Assembly: GCA_020436165.1 (NCBI GenBank)
Contig: JAGQYI010000048.1
Location: forward strand, 1 to 64,000
Reading direction: 5' to 3'
Source of the DNA: Cyclobacteriaceae bacterium
GTDB lineage: Bacteria > Bacteroidota > Bacteroidia > Cytophagales > Cyclobacteriaceae
Length of the DNA: 64,000 bases
Position 1 is the first letter of the stretch; each line of letters starts with the position of its first letter. This document shows, piece by piece, positions 27,839 through 36,860 of this stretch. The notes under the pieces were generated by a model, which saw only the letters and a list, made by a program, of their open reading frames with translations, had not been told where the DNA came from and did no database searches. A program made the position numbers and the translations under genes.

Positions 27839-28420
27839 CTCTTTCCTGATCAAATTCACAAATAACTCATTACCCTTTCTGGGCTTTATTGAGTTTTCGC
27901 AATCTTCATATACCTTAAATTCAAAATAAGGAGTAAAATATGCCAAATACTCTTCTGCACTTCCTCCAAATGGAGGTCTGTTATTGTATAAAGGAATACT
28001 AAATAACACACCCACAAGTTTGCCTTTAGGCTTAAGAAGAGCATGCATCTTTTTCGCATATTCTTCTCTTCTTTCAGGGTCAATAGAGCAAAAAAATGTT
28101 TGTTCAACGATCAGGTCATAGGCCCCTTCCAATTCAAAAAAATCTGATTGAATAAGGCTTGATTCCTGGATTTCGGGGCATCTCTTTGCCAGATTATTAA
28201 GTGGTATCTCCGAAATATCAACTACATCAACATCAAAGCCTCTTTTGTTGAGGTATTCAGCCTCATAGCCATTTCCGCAACCCGGAATCAATATTTTAAT
28301 GGATTTGTTCGTTAATTGATCAAAGTAGTCTTTAAGCGGTGTAGTAATAGCTCCCGCATCCCAACCGGTTTGGTGGGATTGATAACGAGTTGTCCAAAAG
28401 TCTCTATCGAGTTGTAACAT
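27827..28420 (-). CDS. TPMT-family SAM-dependent methyltransferase
   Basis: A 197-aa methyltransferase of the thiopurine S-methyltransferase family, which in bacteria often methylates thiols, selenium or tellurium compounds. Signature features are FWTTRYQSHQTGWDAGA at the N-terminus, ILIPGCGNGYEAEYL as SAM motif I, VDVVDISEIPLNNL, and the family EQTFFCSIDP motif. The ATG at 28420 (MLQLDRDFW) is chosen over one eight codons upstream. Its 3' end overlaps the convergent methyltransferase by 12 bases. The natural substrate is not evident. Confidence 0.87.
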   Translation of the reverse strand: MLQLDRDFWTTRYQSHQTGWDAGAITTPLKDYFDQLTNKSIKILIPGCGNGYEAEYLNKRGFDVDVVDISEIPLNNLAKRCPEIQESSLIQSDFFELEGAYDLIVEQTFFCSIDPERREEYAKKMHALLKPKGKLVGVLFSIPLYNNRPPFGGSAEEYLAYFTPYFEFKVYEDCENSIKPRKGNELFVNLIRKELKH

Positions 28421-28430
28421 TAAGCAGATG

Positions 28431-28460
28431 TTGGATAAGTACAAAGAAAGGCTAATTTTG
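28431..28460 (+). promoter_or_regulatory. Promoter of the coiled-coil membrane protein gene
   Basis: TTG at 28431-28433, a 19-base spacer and TAATTTTG at 28453-28460 match the Bacteroidota -33/-7 pattern. The ATG follows 18 bases later. TACAAA (28440-28445) and TTTGTA (28457-28462) form an inverted repeat overlapping the box. Confidence 0.65.
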
Positions 28461-28478
28461 TAACCTAATTCGAATGTA

Positions 28479-29423
28479 ATGTCAGAAACACCTCAGGAAA
28501 AAAAATCTCAGGAGCAGAATCCTCCAAAAGAGAATAATCAGAGATCAAGGAGAACCATTACCTTGTTCGTATTAGTTGCCCTTGTTGCACTTCTTGCTAT
28601 TAAGGTTTTTTTCGATCAGCATGAAAAATCAGAATTAAAAGAGTATTACCAGACAGAGTTGGAGCAATCGCAAACAAAGCTTAAGGAAATTAGTGAAGAG
28701 CTCGAACAGAAGATCCATGAAATTGATTCTTTAGGTGGTGATATTACAGAGCTGTTAGCCGCTAAGGAAGAAGTTGAAAAAGAAAGAGATCAGTTGACGG
28801 CAACTAGACAAGCAAACCGTCAACTTATCGGAAGGTTGCGTAGAAAGACGGAAGGTTATGAAGAGTTGCTCAAAGAGAAAGACAAGGAAATTGTGCGTTT
28901 GAAAAAAGTTGCCGAGCAACTAATGACAGAAAACACTAGTCTTAAAACAGAAAAGAATGAGCTTAACCGCTCCATAGTTGACCTTAACCAGGATAAGAAA
29001 AAACTGGAAGACAAAGTTGCAATTGCTTCCCAGTTAAAAGCAGAAGGAATCCATATTTATGCGGTATCTAAAAGCGGAAAGGAACGCGAAGGAGAGTTTA
29101 AAAATCGTCAATTGAATACACTAAAAGTGGTATTCAATATTGCTAAAAATGATGTAGCTCCGTTGGAAGCAAAGGAAATATTCGTTCGGATAATTGACGA
29201 GAATGATCAGGTAATATTCGATATAAATAAAGGATCGGGTTCGTTTATGCTGGATGGAAAAGAAACATTTTATACAGCTAAAAAAGACGTGCTTTTCGAT
29301 AACAGTCAACAACAACTTTCATTTACTTATGACAAGGGAAGTGACTACGACCCGGGAGTATATACAATGGAAGCTTTTACCGATGGCTACTCCATGGGAG
29401 CAAAGACATTTACAGTAAAATAA
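28479..29423 (+). CDS. Membrane-anchored coiled-coil protein
   Basis: A 314-aa protein. Residues 1-26 are hydrophilic, a single membrane helix spans about 27-45 (ITLFVLVALVALLAIKVFF), and a long charged coiled coil runs from about 50 to 185. The C-terminal 125 residues form a beta-rich globular domain (IHIYAVSKSGKERE, EIFVRIIDENDQVIF, DPGVYTMEAFTDG). The topology places coil and domain outside the cytoplasm. Relatives in Bacteroidota are often mislabelled as chromosome partition proteins because of the coil. I know no function. It has its own promoter and converges on valS. Confidence 0.75.
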   Translation: MSETPQEKKSQEQNPPKENNQRSRRTITLFVLVALVALLAIKVFFDQHEKSELKEYYQTELEQSQTKLKEISEELEQKIHEIDSLGGDITELLAAKEEVEKERDQLTATRQANRQLIGRLRRKTEGYEELLKEKDKEIVRLKKVAEQLMTENTSLKTEKNELNRSIVDLNQDKKKLEDKVAIASQLKAEGIHIYAVSKSGKEREGEFKNRQLNTLKVVFNIAKNDVAPLEAKEIFVRIIDENDQVIFDINKGSGSFMLDGKETFYTAKKDVLFDNSQQQLSFTYDKGSDYDPGVYTMEAFTDGYSMGAKTFTVK

Positions 29424-29429
29424 GCTGAT

Positions 29430-29449
29430 TGGGGAGTTTTAACTCCCCA
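29430..29449. terminator. Bidirectional hairpin between convergent genes
   Basis: TGGGGAGTT and AACTCCCCA form a perfect 9-base stem with a two-base centre, including the valS stop codon. There is no long T tract on either side, so it is a weak terminator or a transcript-end stabiliser. Confidence 0.5.
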
Positions 29450-32063
29450 TCGCTTCTAACTGTTCTTCCAATGCTTTTATCTTAGACTCAGCATCGGCAA
29501 GTTTCTTGCGCTCATTGGCAACCACTTGCTCCGGAGCATTGTTTACAAATCGCTCGTTGCTAAGTTTTTTGCTTACCGAATTCATAAAGCCTTTGGTGTA
29601 ATCCAATTCTTTTAGAATTTCCTCTCGCTCTTTTTCAAGGTCAACACCGCCTTGTACGGGAACAAAATACTCATGCCCTTTTATTACAAAACCAAAAGCG
29701 GTTTCCGGCTTGGCATCTACAGCAACTAACTCACTCAGATTCGCTAGCTTGCTCACCACCTCTTCAAAGCCTACAAAATCCAATGGAGATTCTGATTTAT
29801 ACTGAAGGGCTAATGTCTCCTTAGGTGAAATGCCTTTCGAGTTACGTAAGTTCCGCACCTGGGTAATCACCTCAAAAGAAGCTTCTGCTCCTTCCAATAA
29901 AGAGCTGTCCACTGAACCTACTTTAGGCCATTCTGCTACCATTAATGATTCACTATCCCTTCGGTCTCTTAGCAAATGCCATATTTCTTCAGAAATAAAT
30001 GGCATGAACGGATGCAACACCTTCAGTACTTTTTCAAAGAATACTACTGTAGCATCATAAGTGCTTTGATCTATAGGTTTACCAAACTCAGGCTTAATCA
30101 TTTCCAGGTACCACGAACAGAAGTCGTTCCACACCAACTTGTAGGTAGTCATTAAAGCATCTGAGATACGGAATTTTGAGAAATGATCCTCAATTTCTGC
30201 TAACGCAGAATTAAACCTTGATTCAAACCAGTCAAGTGAAGTCTGGTTTTGCTTACCATCTAATGAGCTATCTATTTCCCACCCATGCACTAATCGGAAC
30301 GCATTCCATATCTTGTTAGAGAAGTTCCTACCCTGCTCGCATAGCTTTTCATCGAAAAGCAAATCGTTACCAGCTGGTGAGCTAAATAGCATACCTGTTC
30401 GAACACCATCGGCCCCATATTTCTCCATTAACTCGATAGGATCAGGTGAGTTGCCCAACGATTTGGACATTTTACGGCCTTGTTTATCTCGTACAATACC
30501 GGTTAGATACACATTATTAAATGGTCGTTCATTTCGGTATTCGTAGCCAAACATGATCATACGAGCCACCCAGAAAAACAGAATTTCAGGAGCTGTGATC
30601 AAATCGTTGGTTGGGTAGTAATAGTTAATATCTTCATTATCCGGCTCCATAATTCCGTTGAAAACGGAAATTGGCCACAGGCCAGAAGAGAACCATGTAT
30701 CCAGCACATCTTCATCACGCGTTAGCTTATCTAACGTTAGGCTAGCATCAATTGCCTGAGCTTGCTTTAATGCATCTTCTTCAGTCTCTGCCACTACAAT
30801 TTTACCTGTTGGTAAGTACCAAGCAGGTATCTGGTGTCCCCACCACAACTGGCGCGAAATACACCAGTCGCGTACATTCTCCATCCAGTGGCGGTACATG
30901 TTTTTGAACTTAGGTGGCACCAGCTGAACTTCATCTTCCATAACCGAAGTATAGGCTCGCTTGGTAAGGTCTTGCATCTTCACAAACCACTGTGTTGAAA
31001 GCTTAGGCTCAACTACCGCATCTGTTCGCTCTGAGAAGCCGACATTGTTTACATACTCTTCCACCTTAACAAGATGCCCTTCTTCCTCTAATTGTTTTAC
31101 TATTTTCTTACGAACCACAAAGCGGTCTTCCCCTACAAACAATTGAGCAGCTTCACTAAGCGTTCCATCGTCATTTAATATATCAATGGACTCAAGGTTG
31201 TACTTCAGTCCTAATTCGTAGTCGTTAATGTCATGTGCAGGTGTAACTTTCAAGCATCCTGTACCAAAATCCATTGCTACGTACTCATCCTGAATGATAG
31301 GTACCTCACGGTTCAATAATGGAACCAACACCGTTTTACCTTTCAAACTTGAATAACGCTCATCAAGAGGATTCACACAAACCGCGGTATCACCCAAAAT
31401 GGTTTCTGGACGTGTAGTGGCAACAGTTACATACTCATCCTCTCCCTTTATCTTATAGCGTACGTGGTAAAGTTTTGAATTCACTTCCTTATGAATCACC
31501 TCATCATCGGCAAGCGCAGTTTTCCCTTGAGGATCCCAGTTTACCATACGAATACCACGGTAGATGTACCCTTTGTTGTACAAATCAACAAATACATGAT
31601 TCACAGACTTGGACAAATCCTCATCCATCGTAAAGCGCGTGCGATCCCAATCGCATGATGCTCCCAGTTTCTTTAACTGCTCAAGAATAATCCCTCCATA
31701 TTTCTCCTTCCACTCCCAGGCATATTCAAGAAATTCCTCACGAGAAATATCCTTCTTATCTATCCCTTTCTCTTTCAACATGGCAACCACCTTTGCCTCT
31801 GTGGCAATGGAAGCATGATCCGTACCAGGTACCCAAAGAGCCTCCTTGCCTTGCATACGTGCCCTTCTAATCAATACATCTTGCAATGTATTATTAAGCA
31901 TATGCCCCATATGCAACACACCCGTAACGTTTGGTGGTGGAATCACAATCGTATACGGTTCCTTGTCTGGGTTAGGGCTCGATTTAAAATAGCCTTTGTC
32001 CATCCAGTCTTGATACCACTTATCTTCTACTTCTTTCGGGTTGTATTTGGTTGAAAGGGTCAT
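29439..32063 (-). CDS. valS: Valyl-tRNA synthetase
   Basis: Class I synthetase charging tRNA-Val, 874 aa. The HIGH motif is HMGH at residues 51-54 in [16 protein letters not shown], and the KMSKS motif is at about 528 ([14 protein letters not shown]). The editing insert ([16 protein letters not shown]) and the C-terminal coiled-coil arm (about 805-870) are present. The ATG at 32063 fits the family. The fourth codon block SLDWFESRF marks the anticodon-binding domain. A TATTTTTG at 32097-32090 on the minus strand may be its -7 box. Confidence 0.97.
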   Translation of the reverse strand: MTLSTKYNPKEVEDKWYQDWMDKGYFKSSPNPDKEPYTIVIPPPNVTGVLHMGHMLNNTLQDVLIRRARMQGKEALWVPGTDHASIATEAKVVAMLKEKGIDKKDISREEFLEYAWEWKEKYGGIILEQLKKLGASCDWDRTRFTMDEDLSKSVNHVFVDLYNKGYIYRGIRMVNWDPQGKTALADDEVIHKEVNSKLYHVRYKIKGEDEYVTVATTRPETILGDTAVCVNPLDERYSSLKGKTVLVPLLNREVPIIQDEYVAMDFGTGCLKVTPAHDINDYELGLKYNLESIDILNDDGTLSEAAQLFVGEDRFVVRKKIVKQLEEEGHLVKVEEYVNNVGFSERTDAVVEPKLSTQWFVKMQDLTKRAYTSVMEDEVQLVPPKFKNMYRHWMENVRDWCISRQLWWGHQIPAWYLPTGKIVVAETEEDALKQAQAIDASLTLDKLTRDEDVLDTWFSSGLWPISVFNGIMEPDNEDINYYYPTNDLITAPEILFFWVARMIMFGYEYRNERPFNNVYLTGIVRDKQGRKMSKSLGNSPDPIELMEKYGADGVRTGMLFSSPAGNDLLFDEKLCEQGRNFSNKIWNAFRLVHGWEIDSSLDGKQNQTSLDWFESRFNSALAEIEDHFSKFRISDALMTTYKLVWNDFCSWYLEMIKPEFGKPIDQSTYDATVVFFEKVLKVLHPFMPFISEEIWHLLRDRRDSESLMVAEWPKVGSVDSSLLEGAEASFEVITQVRNLRNSKGISPKETLALQYKSESPLDFVGFEEVVSKLANLSELVAVDAKPETAFGFVIKGHEYFVPVQGGVDLEKEREEILKELDYTKGFMNSVSKKLSNERFVNNAPEQVVANERKKLADAESKIKALEEQLEAMGS

Positions 32064-32144
32064 TTATCGTACTTAAAATATTTGAAGCGCAAAAATAGCA
32101 AAGAGTACACACCTTACCTTTTAATTGAATCAAAAGATTATAGC

Positions 32145-32600
32145 TTAAACAGGCAGAGCTGTAGAATACTTGTCCTTACTCAATACAAAAGAGCTTTGTA
32201 CGTGCGCAATATTCGAGTTAACTGAAAGCTTATTCAGAATAAACTGTTGAAAAGCCTCCATATCTTTCAATTGTGCTTTAAGCAGATAATCGAAATTACC
32301 TGCAATGTGGTAACACTCCATTATTTCATTGTACGACCGCATCTCGGCAACGAATTTATCCAGGTAAGAGCGTGTATGGTTCTTTAATGAAATAGATATA
32401 AACACAATCAGGTTTCTACCTACCTTCTTTGCATTAACCAGGGCCACATATTTATCAATCACTCCCTCCTTTTCCAATCGCTTCACACGCTCAAAAACAG
32501 GCGTTGTTGTTAAATTTAGCTTCTCTGCCAATGCCTTGATGGTTATGCGGCCATCCTTTTGAAGAGTTTCTACTATTTGCTTATCAACTGAATCAAGCAT
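32145..32600 (-). CDS. Lrp/AsnC family transcriptional regulator
   Basis: A 151-aa regulator. Residues 1-60 form the helix-turn-helix (QIVETLQKDGRITIKALAEK, then TTTPVFERVKRLEKEGV) and the rest is the RAM ligand-binding domain. Lrp/AsnC proteins usually sense an amino acid and control the adjacent gene. This one diverges from an amino acid dehydrogenase gene that starts 176 bases away and heads the aromatic amino acid catabolism cluster, so it is the likely regulator of that cluster. An A/T-rich palindrome at 32692-32705 lies between them. Confidence 0.92.
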   Translation of the reverse strand: MLDSVDKQIVETLQKDGRITIKALAEKLNLTTTPVFERVKRLEKEGVIDKYVALVNAKKVGRNLIVFISISLKNHTRSYLDKFVAEMRSYNEIMECYHIAGNFDYLLKAQLKDMEAFQQFILNKLSVNSNIAHVQSSFVLSKDKYSTALPV

Positions 32601-32691
32601 CTTAAAAGAATTTTATTCTACCAGTATTAGTTTAAAGAACAAATAAAATCATAATAATCTACTATTTATATATTTTAAAGAATAATAAACC

Positions 32692-32705
32692 ATATTTTAA
32701 AATAT
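32692..32705. promoter_or_regulatory. Candidate Lrp operator palindrome
   Basis: ATATTTTAAAATAT is a perfect 14-base palindrome midway between the divergent Lrp and dehydrogenase genes. A related TATTTTAAAGAATA lies just before it. A TAAGTTTG -7-like box for the dehydrogenase is at 32743-32750. Lrp sites are typically A/T-rich dyads, but the surrounding region is itself AT-rich. Confidence 0.4.
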
Positions 32706-32776
32706 TTATAGAAATAACAACCATACAGCTTGCAATCCTAACTAAGTTTGAAAAAATAATTTAGTTATTAGGCAAC

Positions 32777-34003
32777 ATGATAGAATTATTAAAGAAGTTC
32801 GAAGAGAAACAACCAGAGATTGTTTTCGAATGGAAAGACAGCGAAACGGATGCTGAAGGATGGGTAGTTATTAACTCATTGCGAGGTGGAGCTGCTGGAG
32901 GTGGAACGCGCATGCGTAAGGGCCTCAACAAAAATGAGGTTGAATCTCTCGCCAAAACAATGGAGGTAAAGTTCACCGTTTCCGGACCACCTATAGGTGG
33001 AGCCAAATCAGGAATAAACTTTGACCCAACCGACCCTCGCAAAGGAGAAGTACTCAAACGCTGGTATAAAGCAGTTATTCCTTTGCTTAAAAGCTACTAT
33101 GGCACCGGAGGTGATATGCATGTAGATGAAATATCTGAGGTTATCCCTTACACAGAAGAATATGGGCTTTGGCACCCTCAGGAAGGTGTGGTAAATGGAC
33201 ATTATTCTTCATCAGATAGCCAGAAAATTAAGAAGATTGGTCAGTTGCGTTCCGGGGTGTCTAAAATTGTTGAAGATATTAACTACACCCCCTCTTTGGA
33301 ACGGAAATATACCCTTGCTGATATGATAACAGGTTATGGAGTAGCCGAATCGGTTATTCATTATTACTCTATCTGGGGTGGTAATGTATCTACAAAAAGA
33401 GCCATTATACAAGGCTGGGGTAATGTGGGAGCCGCTGCCGGATTCTATCTTTCCAAAGCAGGCGTTAAGATTGTTGCGATTATAGACGGCCATGGGGGCG
33501 TCATAAACACGGAAGGTTATACTCTCAATGAGATTATTTCCATGATGCTTAACAGGGATGGCATGACGCTACGAGCCGATAACCTAATGCCATTTGATGA
33601 AGCCAATACTAAAATCTGGAATACAAAAGCTGAAATATTTATTCCGGCTGCTGCATCAAGGTTAGTATCTAAAGAAAATGTACAGACACTTATGGATAAT
33701 GGACTTGAGGTAATCTCAAGTGGAGCCAATGTGCCTTTTGCCGATAAAGAGATATTCTTCGGCCCCATTCTTGACTTCGCAGATTCGCATGTTTCGGTTA
33801 TTCCGGATTTTATTGCCAACTGTGGTATGGCCCGTGTGTTTGCTTACCTTATGGGAGAAAATGTGGAGATCACAGATGAAGCCATATTTGCAGATACCTC
33901 AAATACGATTAAAGAAGCATTGGTTCGAGTGCATGAGTTTAACCATGCTCCAACCAGCATTACAAAAAAAGCTTTGGAGCTTTCTATAGGTCAATTGGTT
34001 TAA
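32777..34003 (+). CDS. Glu/Leu/Phe/Val-type amino acid dehydrogenase
   Basis: A 408-aa NAD(P)-dependent dehydrogenase of the glutamate/leucine/phenylalanine/valine family, deaminating an amino acid to the 2-oxo acid. The substrate-site motif is PPIGGAKSGI with Lys77, followed by YGTGGDMHVDE. The nucleotide-binding GWGNVGAAAGFYL starts near residue 214, and SGANVPF lies near 315. Side-chain specificity cannot be told from sequence. Its place before homogentisate and hydroxyphenylpyruvate dioxygenase genes, and opposite an Lrp regulator, suggests it makes phenylpyruvate or 4-hydroxyphenylpyruvate, but leucine or valine are equally possible. Confidence 0.87.
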   Translation: MIELLKKFEEKQPEIVFEWKDSETDAEGWVVINSLRGGAAGGGTRMRKGLNKNEVESLAKTMEVKFTVSGPPIGGAKSGINFDPTDPRKGEVLKRWYKAVIPLLKSYYGTGGDMHVDEISEVIPYTEEYGLWHPQEGVVNGHYSSSDSQKIKKIGQLRSGVSKIVEDINYTPSLERKYTLADMITGYGVAESVIHYYSIWGGNVSTKRAIIQGWGNVGAAAGFYLSKAGVKIVAIIDGHGGVINTEGYTLNEIISMMLNRDGMTLRADNLMPFDEANTKIWNTKAEIFIPAAASRLVSKENVQTLMDNGLEVISSGANVPFADKEIFFGPILDFADSHVSVIPDFIANCGMARVFAYLMGENVEITDEAIFADTSNTIKEALVRVHEFNHAPTSITKKALELSIGQLV

Positions 34004-34065
34004 CCATTGACTTATAGCATTTTAAACGGAAAAAGCGTAAATTTTAACCTCAAAACCGAGTAATT

Positions 34066-35232
34066 ATGCCCATATACCACCGCTTGGGAAAAATACCCCA
34101 CAAACGACACACCACCTTTAAAAACAAAGACAAAGGAGGCCTTTACCAGGAAGAATTATTTGGCACATCCGGATTCTCCGGAATGTCATCATTATTGTAT
34201 CATCTGCACCCGCCCACACTTGTGAAGGAGAAAGAAAAAGCATTTTCTGTAAGGCCTGATATTGCCATTGAAGACAACCTAACGGAACTGAGTTTTCGAG
34301 GGTTTGATATAAAACCTGAGGCAGATTATATCAAAAGTAGAAAAACACTGTTTGTAAATAATGACCTTCAAATTGGCTTGGCAGCACCAACCCAGTCCAT
34401 GTCTACCTATTTCTTCAAAAATGCGGAAGCGGATGAAATGATTTTTGTGCACGTGGGTTCTGGGAAATTAAGAACATCGTATGGAACTATCCCTTTTGAA
34501 TATGGTGATTACCTTATTATACCAAGGGGTACTATCTACCAAATTGAGTTTGACACAGAAGACAACCGACTACTTTATGTAGAGTCCTTCTCTCCTATTT
34601 TTACCCCAAAAAAATACCGAAACAATTTCGGGCAGTTATTGGAGCATTCCCCATTCTGTGAGCGCGATTATAAACTCCCACAAAACTTGGAAACGCACGA
34701 TGAAAAAGGAGACTTCAACATCATGATCAAAAAGAACGGACTTATTTATCCATACGTTTATGAAACTCATCCTTTTGATCTAGTGGGTTGGGATGGATAC
34801 AATTACCCTTATGCTATTTCAATTTTTGATTTTGAACCGATAACAGGGCGTGTTCACCAACCACCACCGGTGCATCAGCAGTTTGAAGGAACCAACTTTG
34901 TGGTTTGCTCGTTCGTTCCTAGAATGTACGATTATCACCCAGAATCTATTCCGGCTCCTTACCACCACAGTAATATCGATTCTGACGAATTGCTTTACTA
35001 TGTAGATGGCGACTTCATGAGCAGAAATAATATCGAAAAAGGACAGATCACCTTACATGCAGGGGGTATCCCTCATGGACCACACCCAGGTGCTATTGAG
35101 CGTAGTCTTGGTGTAAAATCTACGAAAGAGTTAGCCGTAATGATTGATCCTTTTAATCCAATGAAAATAACCAAGGAAGCCCTTAATATTGAGGTAGATG
35201 GTTATTACAAATCGTGGATAGAGAAACATTAA
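34066..35232 (+). CDS. hmgA: Homogentisate 1,2-dioxygenase
   Basis: Fe(II) ring-cleaving dioxygenase turning homogentisate into maleylacetoacetate, 388 aa. Conserved motifs are MPIYHRLGKIPHKRHTTF at the start, GDYLIIPRGTIYQIEF, PPPVHQQFEG and the iron-binding PYHHSNIDSDELLYY (near residue 299) with HAGGIPHGPHPGA (near 331). It is shorter than the 430-445 residues of Proteobacteria and animals, as expected for the bacterial short form. It lies in the tyrosine breakdown cluster; hydroxyphenylpyruvate dioxygenase, which supplies its substrate, is the next pathway gene after the small IVP-type gene. Confidence 0.95.
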   Translation: MPIYHRLGKIPHKRHTTFKNKDKGGLYQEELFGTSGFSGMSSLLYHLHPPTLVKEKEKAFSVRPDIAIEDNLTELSFRGFDIKPEADYIKSRKTLFVNNDLQIGLAAPTQSMSTYFFKNAEADEMIFVHVGSGKLRTSYGTIPFEYGDYLIIPRGTIYQIEFDTEDNRLLYVESFSPIFTPKKYRNNFGQLLEHSPFCERDYKLPQNLETHDEKGDFNIMIKKNGLIYPYVYETHPFDLVGWDGYNYPYAISIFDFEPITGRVHQPPPVHQQFEGTNFVVCSFVPRMYDYHPESIPAPYHHSNIDSDELLYYVDGDFMSRNNIEKGQITLHAGGIPHGPHPGAIERSLGVKSTKELAVMIDPFNPMKITKEALNIEVDGYYKSWIEKH

Positions 35233-35252
35233 ACTAATGTAATAATTAGATA

Positions 35253-35684
35253 ATTAATCAATTGATCTGAAGCAAATGAAGTTTACTGACCAACCAGCAT
35301 ATAAAGAAAATATCATTTTGAAACTCACATTTCAATTTGCGGTTGAGATTGTTAAGTACACTGAAGAGTTATCAAAGAACAAAAAGTTTGTGATCGGAGA
35401 TCAATTATTGAGGTCCGGAACATCAATTGGAGCAAATGTTAAAGAATCTCAAAATGCTGAAAGTAAAAGAGATTTTATTCACAAACTCAAAATAGCCCTG
35501 AAAGAAGTGGATGAAACAGAGTATTGGCTTTTTATATGCAATGAAGTGGAATCATATCCTTCAACAGATCATTTAATCAGCCAATTAACTGAAATCTCAA
35601 AGGTTCTGACAAAGATTGTTACAACAACAAACAAAAACCATTTTCAGAAAGTAAATAATTAAACAATTAAGACATTAATCAATT
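35253..35684. repeat. Direct repeats flanking the IVP-type gene
   Basis: ATTAATCAATT occurs at 35253-35263 and 35674-35684, on either side of the IVP-type gene and within otherwise AT-rich spacers. It could be a target-site duplication or a chance similarity of spacer sequence. Confidence 0.35.
35276..35662 (+). CDS. Four-helix-bundle (IVP-type) protein
   Basis: A 128-aa protein of the 23S rRNA intervening-sequence (IVP) family, which folds as a four-helix bundle. The hallmark is IGDQLLRSGTSIGANVKESQ in residues 41-60, followed by FIHKLKIALKEVDETEYWL. Function is unknown; genes of this family occur in rRNA inserts and singly at varied positions in Bacteroidota. Here it stands inside the homogentisate operon, flanked by AT-rich spacers that share an 11-base direct repeat, ATTAATCAATT (35253-35263 and 35674-35684). 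This looks like an insertion into an older operon. Confidence 0.9.
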   Translation: MKFTDQPAYKENIILKLTFQFAVEIVKYTEELSKNKKFVIGDQLLRSGTSIGANVKESQNAESKRDFIHKLKIALKEVDETEYWLFICNEVESYPSTDHLISQLTEISKVLTKIVTTTNKNHFQKVNN

Positions 35685-35700
35685 AGCTAATTAACAAGCG

Positions 35701-36852
35701 ATGAACGATTTAAAACAAGTTAAAAACTTCGATTACGGACTGGAAAAAATATTTCCTGAAGCAAAAGATTTCCTTCCTATAAATGGTACCGACTACGTTG
35801 AAATATATGTAGGCAATGCCAAGCAGTCAGCTCATTATTACAAGACAGCCTTTGGCTTCCAATCATTAGCCTACTCAGGACTTGAGACAGGTTCTAAAAA
35901 CAAGACTTCCTATGTACTGGTACAAGATAAGATAAGGCTTGTACTTACCTCATCCATGGAGCCAGATAGTGAGATAAATAAACATTTGGCAACTCATGGT
36001 GATGGAGTAAAGGTTATTGCCCTTTGGGTGGATGATGCTACCAAAGCTTTTGAAGAAACCACTAAGCGAGGAGCCAAACCTTACTTGCAACCTATCAAAG
36101 AAGAAGATGAAAATGGCTATGTAGTTCGTTCAGGAATTCACACTTATGGAGACACTGTCCACATTTTTGTAGAACGAAATGAGTACAAGGGCATTTTCCT
36201 TCCCGGTTACGAAAAATGGGAATCCACCTACAACCCTGAACCAACTGGCTTAAGATACATTGACCACATGGTAGGCAATGTGGGATGGGACGAAATGAAT
36301 ACCTGGGCCGAATTTTATCAAAATGTAATGGGTTTTGCCAACCTTATCACCTTTGATGACAAGGATATCTCTACCCAATACACCGCCCTAATGAGTAAGG
36401 TAATGACCAATGGAAATGGTCGTATAAAATTTCCTATCAATGAACCGGCTGAAGGTATCAAAAAGTCTCAGATTGAAGAATATATTGATTTCTATAAAGG
36501 AGCCGGCTGCCAGCACATTGCCGTTGCTACCAACGATATTGTGCATACGGTTCGTGAAATGACAGAACGAGGAGTTGAGTTTTTGTATGTACCAGGCACC
36601 TATTACGACACCGTGGGTGATCGTGTAGGGAATATTGAAGAAGATCTTAGAAAACTAAAAGACCTAGGAATAATGGTAGATCGTGATGATGAAGGATACC
36701 TCCTCCAGATATTTACCAAACCCGTAGAAGATAGACCCACCATGTTCTTTGAGATTATTCAGAGAAAAGGAGCTCAATCGTTTGGCAAGGGTAACTTCCA
36801 GGCACTTTTTGAATCAATTGAGGCCGAACAAGCCAAAAGAGGAACACTTTAA
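35701..36852 (+). CDS. hppD: 4-Hydroxyphenylpyruvate dioxygenase
   Basis: Fe(II) dioxygenase converting 4-hydroxyphenylpyruvate to homogentisate, 383 aa. Two vicinal-oxygen-chelate domains are present. Iron ligands are His in YIDHMVGNVG (near 188), His in CQHIAVATNDI (near 271) and Glu in MFFEIIQRKG (near 349). The C-terminal helix motif SFGKGNFQALFESIE is also family-specific. It follows the IVP gene and lies 8 bases before fumarylacetoacetase. Confidence 0.96.
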   Translation: MNDLKQVKNFDYGLEKIFPEAKDFLPINGTDYVEIYVGNAKQSAHYYKTAFGFQSLAYSGLETGSKNKTSYVLVQDKIRLVLTSSMEPDSEINKHLATHGDGVKVIALWVDDATKAFEETTKRGAKPYLQPIKEEDENGYVVRSGIHTYGDTVHIFVERNEYKGIFLPGYEKWESTYNPEPTGLRYIDHMVGNVGWDEMNTWAEFYQNVMGFANLITFDDKDISTQYTALMSKVMTNGNGRIKFPINEPAEGIKKSQIEEYIDFYKGAGCQHIAVATNDIVHTVREMTERGVEFLYVPGTYYDTVGDRVGNIEEDLRKLKDLGIMVDRDDEGYLLQIFTKPVEDRPTMFFEIIQRKGAQSFGKGNFQALFESIEAEQAKRGTL

Positions 36853-36860
36853 TTTTAATT

